Assembly (NCBI GenBank): GCA_035465395.1
Contig: DATHRK010000069.1
Location: 1 to 18,538, forward strand
DNA length: 18,538 bases
Source of the DNA: DATHRK01 sp035465395
GTDB taxonomy: Bacteria > Gemmatimonadota > Gemmatimonadetes > Longimicrobiales > RSA9
Direction of reading: 5' to 3'
Shown: positions 1 through 7,889 of the stretch, piece by piece
How positions within the stretch are numbered: position 1 is the first letter of the stretch
How the letters are laid out: every line of letters begins with the position of its first letter
Notes under the pieces: generated by a model
What the model was told of the DNA's origin: nothing
The model's input: the letters and a program-made list of their open reading frames with translations, nothing else
Databases searched by the model: none
Program-made: the position numbers and the translations under genes

Positions 1-1
1 G

Positions 2-418
2 CTGGAGCAGGAGAATGCGCCGCCGAACGAGGACGCAGATGTGGCGGCGCCGGAAAATGCTGCGCCGGGCCCCTCACCGTCCAGCCGCGGCCCGGACCGC
101 GCGGCGGGGCCGGTGGCCCTGGTGGGTGCCATCACGCTGCACAGCATGCGCGTCCTGCACCGGCCGAAGCCGGTCGGCCGGATCACGTCGCTGATCGTGG
201 ACGAACGGGCGCGAGGATCGGGGCTGGGCCGAGCACTCATGGACGCCGCCGAGCGGGCGCTGTCGGAGCGCGGTTGCGGGCTCGTCGAGGTTACGAGCCA
301 CGTCCGGCGCACCGAAGCACACACGTTCTACCGGCATCTGGGGTACGAACGCACGAGCCATCGGTTCGCGCGCGACGTGGAAACCCGAGCGGCTGGTTTC
401 CTGAGAGACACGCGGTGA
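2..418 (+). CDS. GNAT family N-acetyltransferase (5' end outside window)
   Basis: This is the C-terminal part of a GCN5-related N-acetyltransferase, which transfers acetyl from acetyl-CoA to an amine. The reading frame is open from base 2, so the gene very probably starts upstream. A GTG at 41 could act as a start, but it would leave only a low-complexity Ala/Pro stretch ahead of the core and no N-terminal GNAT helices. Visible landmarks are the beta4 strand and acetyl-CoA loop ITSLIVDERARGSGLGRAL (R-G-S-G-L-G pyrophosphate-binding signature) and the C-terminal TFYRHLGYERTSHRF, which is the usual beta5/alpha4 ending. The Ala/Pro-rich segment just before the core (about codons 5-35) looks like a linker. 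The stop TGA at 416-418 lies only 13 bases before the GH20 start, so the two genes are probably co-transcribed. The substrate cannot be told from sequence. Confidence 0.85.
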   Translation: MEQENAPPNEDADVAAPENAAPGPSPSSRGPDRAAGPVALVGAITLHSMRVLHRPKPVGRITSLIVDERARGSGLGRALMDAAERALSERGCGLVEVTSHVRRTEAHTFYRHLGYERTSHRFARDVETRAAGFLRDTR

Positions 419-431
419 CAGGGAGGTGGGG

Positions 432-2039
432 GTGCGGAGGACGACGGGTGGAGGGCGCGCGCTGGCGTTGGCGCTGGGCCTGGTCACCGCTGGCGCGGGC
501 GAGTCCCGCGGCCTGCAGACCCAGGCGCTGATCCCCGCGCCGGTATCGGTCGAGTACCCGTCGGGCGGCCCGTTCGTGCTTTCGGGATCGACGCCGATCA
601 TCGCCGAATCCGACGACCCCGCCGTGGCCCGCATCGCGTCCTTCCTGGACGAGCTCATCGGTCCGCGGACGCGACTGCTCTTGCGCATGCCCGACGAGAT
701 CTCCCGGCTCCTGGGCGAGCCGGTCGAGACGGGTCCGCCGGTGCGCCTGCGCCTCGCCGATCGCCGCGACCTGGGCCCGGAGGGCTACGAGCTCACGGTC
801 CAGGCATCCGAGATCGTGATCGAGGCCGAGACCTCTGCGGGTCTCTTCTACGGGGCCCAGACGCTGCGCCAGATGATGCCCTCCGTCGTGGAGTACGAGG
901 CGGCCCTGATCCCTCCCATGCGGATCCCCCCCGCGCGCGTCGTCGACCGCCCCCGCTACGGCTGGCGCGGCGCCATGCTCGACGTGGCCCGGCACTTCTT
1001 CGAGGTCCGCGACGTGGAACGCCTCCTCGACCTCATGGCGATGTACAAGCTCAACATCCTCCACCTCCACCTGACCGACGACCAGGGATGGCGGATCGAG
1101 ATCCCTGGCAGATCGGCGCTTACCGAGGTCGGGGGGCTCACGCAGGTCGGCGGCGGCCCCGGCGGCTACTACACGGTCGAGGACTACGAGCGGATCGTCG
1201 CCTACGCGGCGGAGCGCTTCATCACGGTCGTGCCGGAGATCGACCTGCCGGGACACTCCAACGCGGCGCTCGCCTCGATCCCCGCCATCAACTGCGATGG
1301 CCGCGTCCGGCCGCCGTACGTCGGCATCCGGGTCGGCTTCAGCACGGTGTGCGTGGAGCGCGAGGAGACCTACGCGTTCGTCGAGGACGTGATCCGCGAG
1401 ATCGCCGCGCGCACGCCCGGCTCCTTCTTTCACGTCGGCGGAGACGAGGTGCGGGAGCTCGAGCCCGCCGAATACGCCGCGTTCATGGCTCGCACCGGCG
1501 CCATCGTCGCCTACCAGGGCAAGATCATGGTGGGCTGGGACGAGATCGCCGAGGCGGACCTCCCCCTGCGGCCCGGAACGTTCGTCCAGGTCTGGCGACC
1601 GGGCTCCGAGCAGCGCCTTCCGCACCTTCTGGGAGCCGTCGAGGCGGGTGCCCGCCTCGTGCTGTCCCCCGCCGACCGCATCTACCTTGACTTAAAGTAC
1701 GACGAGGGCACGCCGATCGGGCTCGACTGGGCCGGGCTGAACGACACACGCGACGCCTACGACTGGGACCCGGAGACCTACCTGGAGGGCGTGCCCGCGG
1801 AGGCCATCGAGGGCGTCGAGGCGACGCTCTGGTCGGAGACCATCGCGACCATCGGCGACATCGAGTTCCTGGCTTTTCCCCGGCTGGCGGGGGTCGCCGA
1901 GATCGGCTGGTCCCCGCGCGAGCGCCGGACCTGGGACGACTACCGTATCCGGCTCGGCGCCCACGGCCCCCGGTGGATCGCGCTGGGCTTGAACTTCCAC
2001 CGGTCGCCCCTCGTGCCATGGCAGGGGCGGCGTAGGTGA
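432..2039 (+). CDS. Exported family 20 glycoside hydrolase (beta-N-acetylhexosaminidase)
   Basis: The predicted product removes terminal N-acetylglucosamine/galactosamine from chitin oligomers, glycans or peptidoglycan fragments by substrate-assisted catalysis. I chose GTG 432 because AGGGAGG at 420-426 is correctly spaced for it; GTG 426 in the same frame would overlap that site. A short Arg-Arg plus ALALALGLVTAGAG signal peptide suggests export. Residues about 35-170 form the GH20b-like N-terminal domain. The TIM barrel follows, with RGAMLDVARHF (about 179-189), HLHLTDDQGWR (about 210-220) and the diagnostic HVGGDEV, in which D338-E339 is the polarising Asp and acid/base Glu pair. VGWDEI and WSETI supply the expected barrel tryptophans. 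At 535 aa it is full length for the family. Its stop overlaps the next gene's ATG by one base (TGATG), indicating translational coupling. The family assignment is very sure; the natural substrate is inferred. Confidence 0.95.
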   Translation: MRRTTGGGRALALALGLVTAGAGESRGLQTQALIPAPVSVEYPSGGPFVLSGSTPIIAESDDPAVARIASFLDELIGPRTRLLLRMPDEISRLLGEPVETGPPVRLRLADRRDLGPEGYELTVQASEIVIEAETSAGLFYGAQTLRQMMPSVVEYEAALIPPMRIPPARVVDRPRYGWRGAMLDVARHFFEVRDVERLLDLMAMYKLNILHLHLTDDQGWRIEIPGRSALTEVGGLTQVGGGPGGYYTVEDYERIVAYAAERFITVVPEIDLPGHSNAALASIPAINCDGRVRPPYVGIRVGFSTVCVEREETYAFVEDVIREIAARTPGSFFHVGGDEVRELEPAEYAAFMARTGAIVAYQGKIMVGWDEIAEADLPLRPGTFVQVWRPGSEQRLPHLLGAVEAGARLVLSPADRIYLDLKYDEGTPIGLDWAGLNDTRDAYDWDPETYLEGVPAEAIEGVEATLWSETIATIGDIEFLAFPRLAGVAEIGWSPRERRTWDDYRIRLGAHGPRWIALGLNFHRSPLVPWQGRRR

Positions 2040-2476
2040 TGGATGCGTTCCTCCAGGCCGCGCTCGACGAGGCGCGTGAGGGCGCCGCGGAAGGAGGGAT
2101 CCCCATCGGCTCGGTGCTCGTGCACGGCGGCCGCATCCTCGGGCGCGGCCACAACCGGCGGGTACAGGCCGGCAGCGCCGTCCTGCACGCGGAGATGGAC
2201 GCGCTCGAGCGCGCCGGGCGCCAGCATGCGCGGATCTATGGGGAATCCGTGCTCTACACGACGCTCTCGCCGTGCGCGATGTGCACCGGGGCGATCCTCC
2301 TCTACGGGATACCGAGGGTGGTGATCGGTGAGAACCGTACGTACCGTGGCGAGGAGGATCTGCTGCGCGAGCGCGGTGTCGAGTTGGAGATCGTCGATGA
2401 CCCGGCCTGCGCGGAGCTCCTTGGGGCCTTCGTCCACGCGCACCCCGAATTGTGGGACGAGGACATCGGGCGGTAG
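2039..2476 (+). CDS. Yeast-type (FCY1-like) cytosine deaminase
   Basis: This small zinc deaminase closely resembles Saccharomyces Fcy1 and would convert cytosine to uracil in the cytosol for pyrimidine salvage. It has 145 aa starting at ATG 2039; GTG 2036 is an in-frame alternative. Zinc site: H50-A-E52 in VLHAEMDAL and C79/C82 in TTLSPCAMCTGAIL, with E52 as proton shuttle. Beyond the generic CDA fold, Fcy1-specific features are present: GHNRRVQ (N39, equivalent to the substrate-binding Asn51), YGIPRVVIGEN, and the C-terminal ELWDEDIGR, which matches the yeast DWFEDIGE tail whose Trp and Asp contact the base (here W139 and D142). That tail argues for cytosine rather than tRNA adenosine (TadA) or guanine. 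The E. coli-type CodA enzyme is an unrelated amidohydrolase. The gene overlaps the GH20 stop by one base. The family is certain; the exact substrate is likely. Confidence 0.9.
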   Translation: MDAFLQAALDEAREGAAEGGIPIGSVLVHGGRILGRGHNRRVQAGSAVLHAEMDALERAGRQHARIYGESVLYTTLSPCAMCTGAILLYGIPRVVIGENRTYRGEEDLLRERGVELEIVDDPACAELLGAFVHAHPELWDEDIGR

Positions 2477-2552
2477 CGCGTCGCATCCCATCCGCGAGCG
2501 CCGGCACCAGGGCCCGCGGGCAGTCTTGGCCACAGTCGATCGGAGGAGTGCC

Positions 2553-2948
2553 ATGACGGAACGCCAGGCGGATCGGGACGCGATCCTGGAACGCGAGCGC
2601 GCCGCGCTGGACCGCTGGGCCGCCGGCGATCCGGCCGGGTACGTGGCGAACGCGGCGGCCGACGCCACGTACTTCGACGACATCGCGGCGCAGGAGCGCG
2701 TCGAAGGCGCCGACGCACTTCGCGCATACGCGGAGGGGCTCGCAGGAGCGATCCCGTCCCATCGCTACGAGATGGTCGAGCCCGTGGTCCAGTTCGCCGG
2801 CGACGGGGCGATCCTGTCCTACCGCTACAGGCCCACGGCCGAGGACGGCACGCCGATGACGGAATGGCGGGCCACGACGGTCTACCGGCGCGAGGACGGG
2901 GGCTGGAATCTCGTGCACGCGCACTGGACGATGCAGAAGCAGGCGTGA
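2553..2948 (+). CDS. SnoaL/NTF2-like (DUF4440-type) protein
   Basis: This 131-aa cytosolic protein has the pattern of a cone-shaped NTF2-like fold. An N-terminal helix (AILERERAALDRWAAGDPAG) is followed by YFDDIAAQERVEGADALRAY, where the ligand pocket usually forms, and then three beta strands ending WRATTVYRREDGGWNLVHAHW, the typical last strands of SnoaL-like/DUF4440 proteins. No signal peptide is present. ATG 2553 is chosen because GGAGG at 2542-2546 is well spaced for it. A 76-base gap separates it from the deaminase, and 13 bases separate it from the next gene. Members include isomerases, hydrolases and proteins with no known activity, so no reaction can be assigned here. Confidence 0.85.
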   Translation: MTERQADRDAILERERAALDRWAAGDPAGYVANAAADATYFDDIAAQERVEGADALRAYAEGLAGAIPSHRYEMVEPVVQFAGDGAILSYRYRPTAEDGTPMTEWRATTVYRREDGGWNLVHAHWTMQKQA

Positions 2949-2961
2949 GCGCGGCGTCGTC

Positions 2962-3411
2962 GTGAGAATCGCGGTCAGCAGCGACGAGCGGACGCGCCTC
3001 GTCGACGTCGTCCTCGAGACGCTGCGCGAGCGCGGCCACGACGTCGACTACTTCGGGCCGGGCGAGGGCGACCCCGCCGCCGACTGGCCGGATGTCACGC
3101 TGGAGGCGGTGGACCGCGTGGCGCGGGGCGAGGCCGACGAGGCCGTCGTCATGTGCTGGACCGGGACCGGCTGCAGCATCGTCGCCAACAAGGTCGACGG
3201 CATCCGCGCGGCCCTGTGCGGCGACGCCGAGACCGCGCGCGGCGCGCGCGTCTGGAACCACGCGAACGTCCTCGCCCTGAGCCTGCGGGCGACCCCCGAG
3301 CCGATCGCGCGGGAGATCCTGGAGCGCTGGTTCGAGACCCCGTTCAGCGACGACGAGTGGAACCGGAAGCAGATCGAGCGCGTGCGGGACGTGGAGGATC
3401 GCCCATCGTAA
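2962..3411 (+). CDS. RpiB/LacA/LacB-family sugar-phosphate isomerase with altered active site
   Basis: This 149-aa protein of the ribose-5-phosphate isomerase B / galactose-6-phosphate isomerase family starts at GTG 2962. The family core is clear: MRIAVSSDE strand, DWPDVTLEAVDRV, C65-W-T-G-T-G-C-S-I-V-A-N-K and GIRAALCGD, then NHANVLALSLR. Cys65 sits where E. coli RpiB has its catalytic Cys66. However, the usual SDHAG is SDERT, so the Asp is kept but the His is Glu9. The usual R-x-H-N-D-A-N is R96-V-W-N-H-A-N, so the ring-opening His is replaced by Trp98, with a His two residues later. The CGTG loop carries Trp66 instead of Gly. The fold is therefore sure, while classic RpiB activity is not. 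It follows the NTF2-like gene by 13 bases and ends 9 bases before the convergent FNT gene. Confidence 0.88.
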   Translation: MRIAVSSDERTRLVDVVLETLRERGHDVDYFGPGEGDPAADWPDVTLEAVDRVARGEADEAVVMCWTGTGCSIVANKVDGIRAALCGDAETARGARVWNHANVLALSLRATPEPIAREILERWFETPFSDDEWNRKQIERVRDVEDRPS

Positions 3412-3420
3412 CCGCCCGCC

Positions 3421-4362
3421 TCAGTTGTCTTCGAGCGGCGACTCGCCCTCCTCGTCCCTCCCGCCCTTCCAGCTCAGGAACACCTCCCGAACGGTCAACT
3501 CCCGGACCTCCGGGAAGCGCTGCTTCGGGGACTGCGCGTAGCTCACGAGCGCGAACACGAGCACGCCCCCCGCGGTGTTGCCGAGCAGCACCGGCAGCCA
3601 AAATCCGCCGATCATCGCGCCGAGCGGCGGTCCCGCCGGCCGGAACAGCGCGAACGAGACGTCGGCGGCCGCGGTGACGACGTGGAACAGGTCCAGGACG
3701 GCGATCGCGTAGAAGACGAAGTACACCATCAGCAGCCTAGACGTCGCGTCGCGCGCGGCGTACCCGAGCCACACGACGCCCGCCACGAGCCAGCCCGCGA
3801 ACACCGCCTTGAAGAACGCGTCCCACCACGGCGTGGCGACGCCGTGCGCCGCGAAGCCGGCGCCGGCCTCGAGCGCATCGGCAGGCATGACCCCCGTGGT
3901 CGCGAGGACGAAGCCCCCGAACGCCGCGCCGGCGATGTTCGCCGCCAGGACGATGCCCCAGACGCGGAACAGCAGCGGCAGGCTCGCCATGCGGGTGAGC
4001 ACGAGCTTGACCGGCGGAAGGGTGTTCTCCGTGTAGAGCTGGTAGCGGCCGAGGATGATGTAGACGAAGCCCAGCGGGAAGAGGATCGACGCCAGGAACG
4101 CGTTGTCCGGGAAGCGGGCGAGGCCGACGGCGTGACCGAGGAAGGTCAGCGTGATGGCGATCCCCGCGGTGAACCCGCTGAAGAAGAGCTCCCGCGTGCC
4201 GCTCGCGATCTCTTCGTCGGCGCCCGCCAGCAGGCGCTGGTGGATCTCGTCCCAGCTGAAGCGGTCGGCGACGGCCCAGCCGGCGGACGGGGCGCCGGAC
4301 TCGGCGCGCTCGGCCGGGGGTCCGTCGCCCTTCTTTCCGGATGCCTCGGACGCCCCGCTCAA
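3421..4362 (-). CDS. Formate/nitrite transporter family channel, YfdC-like
   Basis: The product is a 313-aa inner-membrane protein of the FNT fold, which forms pentameric channels for small monovalent anions. About 57 soluble N-terminal residues precede six predicted membrane helices: roughly 60-80, 88-106, 135-156, 182-202, 208-231 and 246-275. Diagnostic stretches are ELFFSGFTAGIAI, QLYTENTLPPV in the P-loop region and GNTAGGVLVFALVSYAQ. ENTL rather than the FocA/NirC consensus, together with the long hydrophilic N-terminus, places it near E. coli YfdC, whose substrate is unknown. H227 in LDLFHVVTAAAD is in the position of the central FNT pore His. The start is uncertain: TTG 4362 is the first available start in frame and has no good ribosome binding site. 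The gene converges on the isomerase gene with 9 bases between stops, and is divergent from the acetyltransferase at 4512. Confidence 0.9.
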   Translation of the reverse strand: MSGASEASGKKGDGPPAERAESGAPSAGWAVADRFSWDEIHQRLLAGADEEIASGTRELFFSGFTAGIAITLTFLGHAVGLARFPDNAFLASILFPLGFVYIILGRYQLYTENTLPPVKLVLTRMASLPLLFRVWGIVLAANIAGAAFGGFVLATTGVMPADALEAGAGFAAHGVATPWWDAFFKAVFAGWLVAGVVWLGYAARDATSRLLMVYFVFYAIAVLDLFHVVTAAADVSFALFRPAGPPLGAMIGGFWLPVLLGNTAGGVLVFALVSYAQSPKQRFPEVRELTVREVFLSWKGGRDEEGESPLEDN

Positions 4363-4444
4363 GCGGACGGCTTCGCTGCCGGCAACTTCACCTCCATTCT
4401 TGCACCGGGCCTGTCGCCGGGTTCGGACGCAAGAGCGACGCCGC

Positions 4445-4473
4445 TTGACACCGCGCTACGGCGTGCCGCTGTT
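4445..4473 (+). promoter_or_regulatory. Possible sigma-70-type promoter for the AAC(6')-like gene
   Basis: A perfect TTGACA (4445-4450) lies in the 149-base divergent gap, followed after 17 bases by GCTGTT, a poor -10 match. A second TTGACG sits at 4472-4477. The position, 39-67 bases before ATG 4512, is sensible. The weak -10 keeps confidence low. Confidence 0.3.
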
Positions 4474-4511
4474 GACGCCTCGAGGCCGCGCCCATCCCGA
4501 GGAGTCGCGAC

Positions 4512-4976
4512 ATGCCCAGACAGCGAGCGAGAGTTCGACCGGCCCGGACAGCCGACGCGCCGGAGATCGTGCGCATGCGCACCGCGCTGTGGCCGGACTC
4601 CACGGCGGACGAGGTCACGGAACTGCTCAAGCGCCGCGGACCCCCCCTGGCGCTGCTGGTCGGCGAGCGTCCGGAGGGCGGCCTGTGCGGCTACGCGGAG
4701 GTCGGACTCCGCCCGTTCGCAGAAGGATGCACGACTTCTCCCGTCGGCTATCTGGAGGGCGTCTGGGTCGACGCCGATGCAAGGCGCGGCGGCGTGGCGA
4801 CGGCGCTTCTGCGTGCGGGCATCCGCTGGGCCGCCGACCGGGGCGTACGGGAGTTCGCATCCGATGCGGGGATCGAGAACGCAGGCAGCGTCGCGTTCCA
4901 TCGGGCGGCCGGCTTCCGCGAGGCCGGGCGCGTCGTGTGCTTCCGGATGGACCTGCCGGGCGCGGCTCCCGGCTAG
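4512..4976 (+). CDS. AAC(6')-I-like aminoglycoside N-acetyltransferase homologue (GNAT)
   Basis: This 154-aa cytosolic GNAT protein most resembles chromosomal aminoglycoside 6'-N-acetyltransferases of the AAC(6')-Iy/Iz type. Motifs shared with that subfamily, in order, are: the early LWPDSTADE (about 26-34), EGCTTSPVGYLEGVWV (71-86), the acetyl-CoA loop ARRGGVATALL (90-100), REFASDAGIEN (113-123) and HRAAGFREAGRVVCFRMDL (130-148). These line up with NGCDSSPV-FLEG, ASD-ENTIS and H-ALGFEET-RV-FR of known enzymes. ATG 4512 is supported by GAGGAG at 4499-4504. The gene is divergent from the FNT channel and monocistronic. The GNAT fold is certain and subfamily membership is probable. Whether it acetylates aminoglycosides at a useful rate, or another amine, cannot be told from sequence. 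Confidence 0.85.
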   Translation: MPRQRARVRPARTADAPEIVRMRTALWPDSTADEVTELLKRRGPPLALLVGERPEGGLCGYAEVGLRPFAEGCTTSPVGYLEGVWVDADARRGGVATALLRAGIRWAADRGVREFASDAGIENAGSVAFHRAAGFREAGRVVCFRMDLPGAAPG

Positions 4977-5186
4977 GGCGCCCACGAAGTGCGGGGACGC
5001 CACCACGTCCACGGCGGCGGCCCGGTTGCTGCTCCATCTGGATCCTCCATCTTGAGTCCATTCGAGTAGCCCTTGGACGTATCGAGGGCGGATGGATTTC
5101 CCGAGCGCGTGAGCGGCCCGCGGGCTTGGGCGGGGAGCGCTGGAAGCCCCGACCCGGCCCGAACGCCGCTGCGGAGGCGCCGGCGC

Positions 5187-6649
<1,463 letters not shown>

Positions 6650-6653
<4 letters not shown>

Positions 6654-7795
6654 GGGCGAGGCCGAGGCGCATCGTACCGGTCGCCCTCGCGATCGGCTGC
6701 GCGTCGGCGGGCAGCGCGGGTCCGACGGCGGAGCGAGGCGCGCCGGAGCAGGCCGTGCCGGAGACCGCACCGGAGCAGGGCGGACCCCAACCGGTCGCGC
6801 GATCCGCGGCATCGGGCGTCTGGGCCTACGAGGATCTCGGCGGGGGCGTGCACGCGAGCGTCACGCGACCGGAGGAAGGCTACTCGCGCTTCGCCAACTC
6901 GCTCATCGTCATCGGCGACTCGGGAGTCGCGGTGGTCGACGCGCGCGATTCGCCTGCCGCCGCACGTGAGCTCATCGCCCACATCCGCACGCTGACCGAC
7001 CTGCCGGTCGTGGCGCTGATCTCCTCGCACGGCCACTGGGACCACGTCAACGGCAACCAGGCGTTCGCCGACGCCTTTCCGGGCCTGCCGATCTTCGGCC
7101 ACCCGGAGACGGGGAGGTGGATGCAGGCCGAGGGCGTGGTCCGCCTCCGCGAGCGGATCGAGGCGCTCGCCGCCCGCCGCGATCGGCTCTCGCGGTGGCT
7201 CGCCGGCGGCGCCCGCGATGACGGCCGCGTCCTGACCGAAGAGGAGGTCGCCGAGGCGACGGCGATCGTCCGCTCGGACAGCGCGAAGATCGCGCGCTTT
7301 CGCGAAGTGGACGTCACCCCGCCCGACCGCGCGGTGACCGACAGCGCCGTCATCGACCTCGGGGGCCGCTCGATCGTGGTGCTCCATCCTGGGCCCGCAC
7401 ATACCGCCGGCGACCTCGTCGTACTGGTGCCGGACGCCGGGCTGGCCTTCATGGGCGACCTCATCGAGCACGGCCCGCCGTTCTTCGGCGACGGTACGGT
7501 GGTGGGCTCGAGGGACGCGCTGGCGCGCCTGGCCGACCGGGGGATCGAGCGATTCCTGCCCGCGCACGGGCCGACCGATGGGGCCGTTGCGCTGTTCGAG
7601 GCGCAGCTCGCGCTGCTGGAGGACGTCGTCGGGGCCACCGATGGCTCGACCGCGGTCGACGCGGCGGCCGTGGCGCGGGAGCTGGCGAGGCAGCACGAGG
7701 CCGCCCTGCCCGGCTTCGAGGGGCCGGAAGACCCGCGCCTCCTCGAGTATCTGCGCGGGCTCGTGGAGGCGGCCCGGGAGGAAAGCGGGGAGTAG
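6650..7795 (+). CDS. Exported metallo-beta-lactamase-fold hydrolase
   Basis: This 381-aa binuclear-zinc hydrolase of the MBL superfamily starts at GTG 6650, which overlaps the PhoX-like stop as GTGA, a classic coupling arrangement. A basic N-terminus followed by VALAIGCASAG gives either a cleavable signal or a weak lipobox (A-I-G-C). An Ala/Pro/Glu-rich linker leads to the MBL domain at about residue 60. Metal ligands are visible: H127-G-H129-W-D131-H132 in SSHGHWDHVNGN, H251 in HPGPAHTAGDLVV, D270 in AFMGDLIEHG and H306 in FLPAHGPTDG. A helical insert (about 165-220) and a C-terminal helix rich in Ala/Glu lie around the core. It resembles the broad group of exported MBL proteins related to SoxH and class B3 enzymes. 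Substrate unknown; no evidence that it confers beta-lactam resistance. The pairing with PhoX suggests exported ester or phosphodiester hydrolysis, which is inference. Confidence 0.9.
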
Positions 7796-7825
7796 GCGGG
7801 CCCTGACAGACGCGCCGGTGTAGGG

Positions 7826-7846
7826 CCGGCCGGGACCGCGGGCCGG
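7826..7846. terminator. Possible bidirectional hairpin between convergent genes
   Basis: CCGGCC at 7826-7831 can pair with GGCCGG at 7841-7846 around a 9-base loop, in the 94-base gap between the convergent MBL and metalloprotease genes. A further CCGGCC occurs at 7875-7880. There is no T-run, so this would have to be an L-shaped or Rho-assisted terminator. In DNA this GC-rich such a hairpin can arise by chance. Confidence 0.3.
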
Positions 7847-7889
7847 ACCGGGCGAGCGCGGGGGCCTGCCCGATCCGGCCGGTGGGGGA

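Noticed and set aside
291..1625. Minus-strand frame of 444 codons
   Set aside because: Antisense to the GH20 gene, with no recognisable domain and a composition typical of a mirror frame.
3682..5055. Plus-strand frame of 457 codons
   Set aside because: Antisense to the FNT channel and out of frame with the AAC(6')-like gene; extreme Arg/Ala/Glu bias and no domain.
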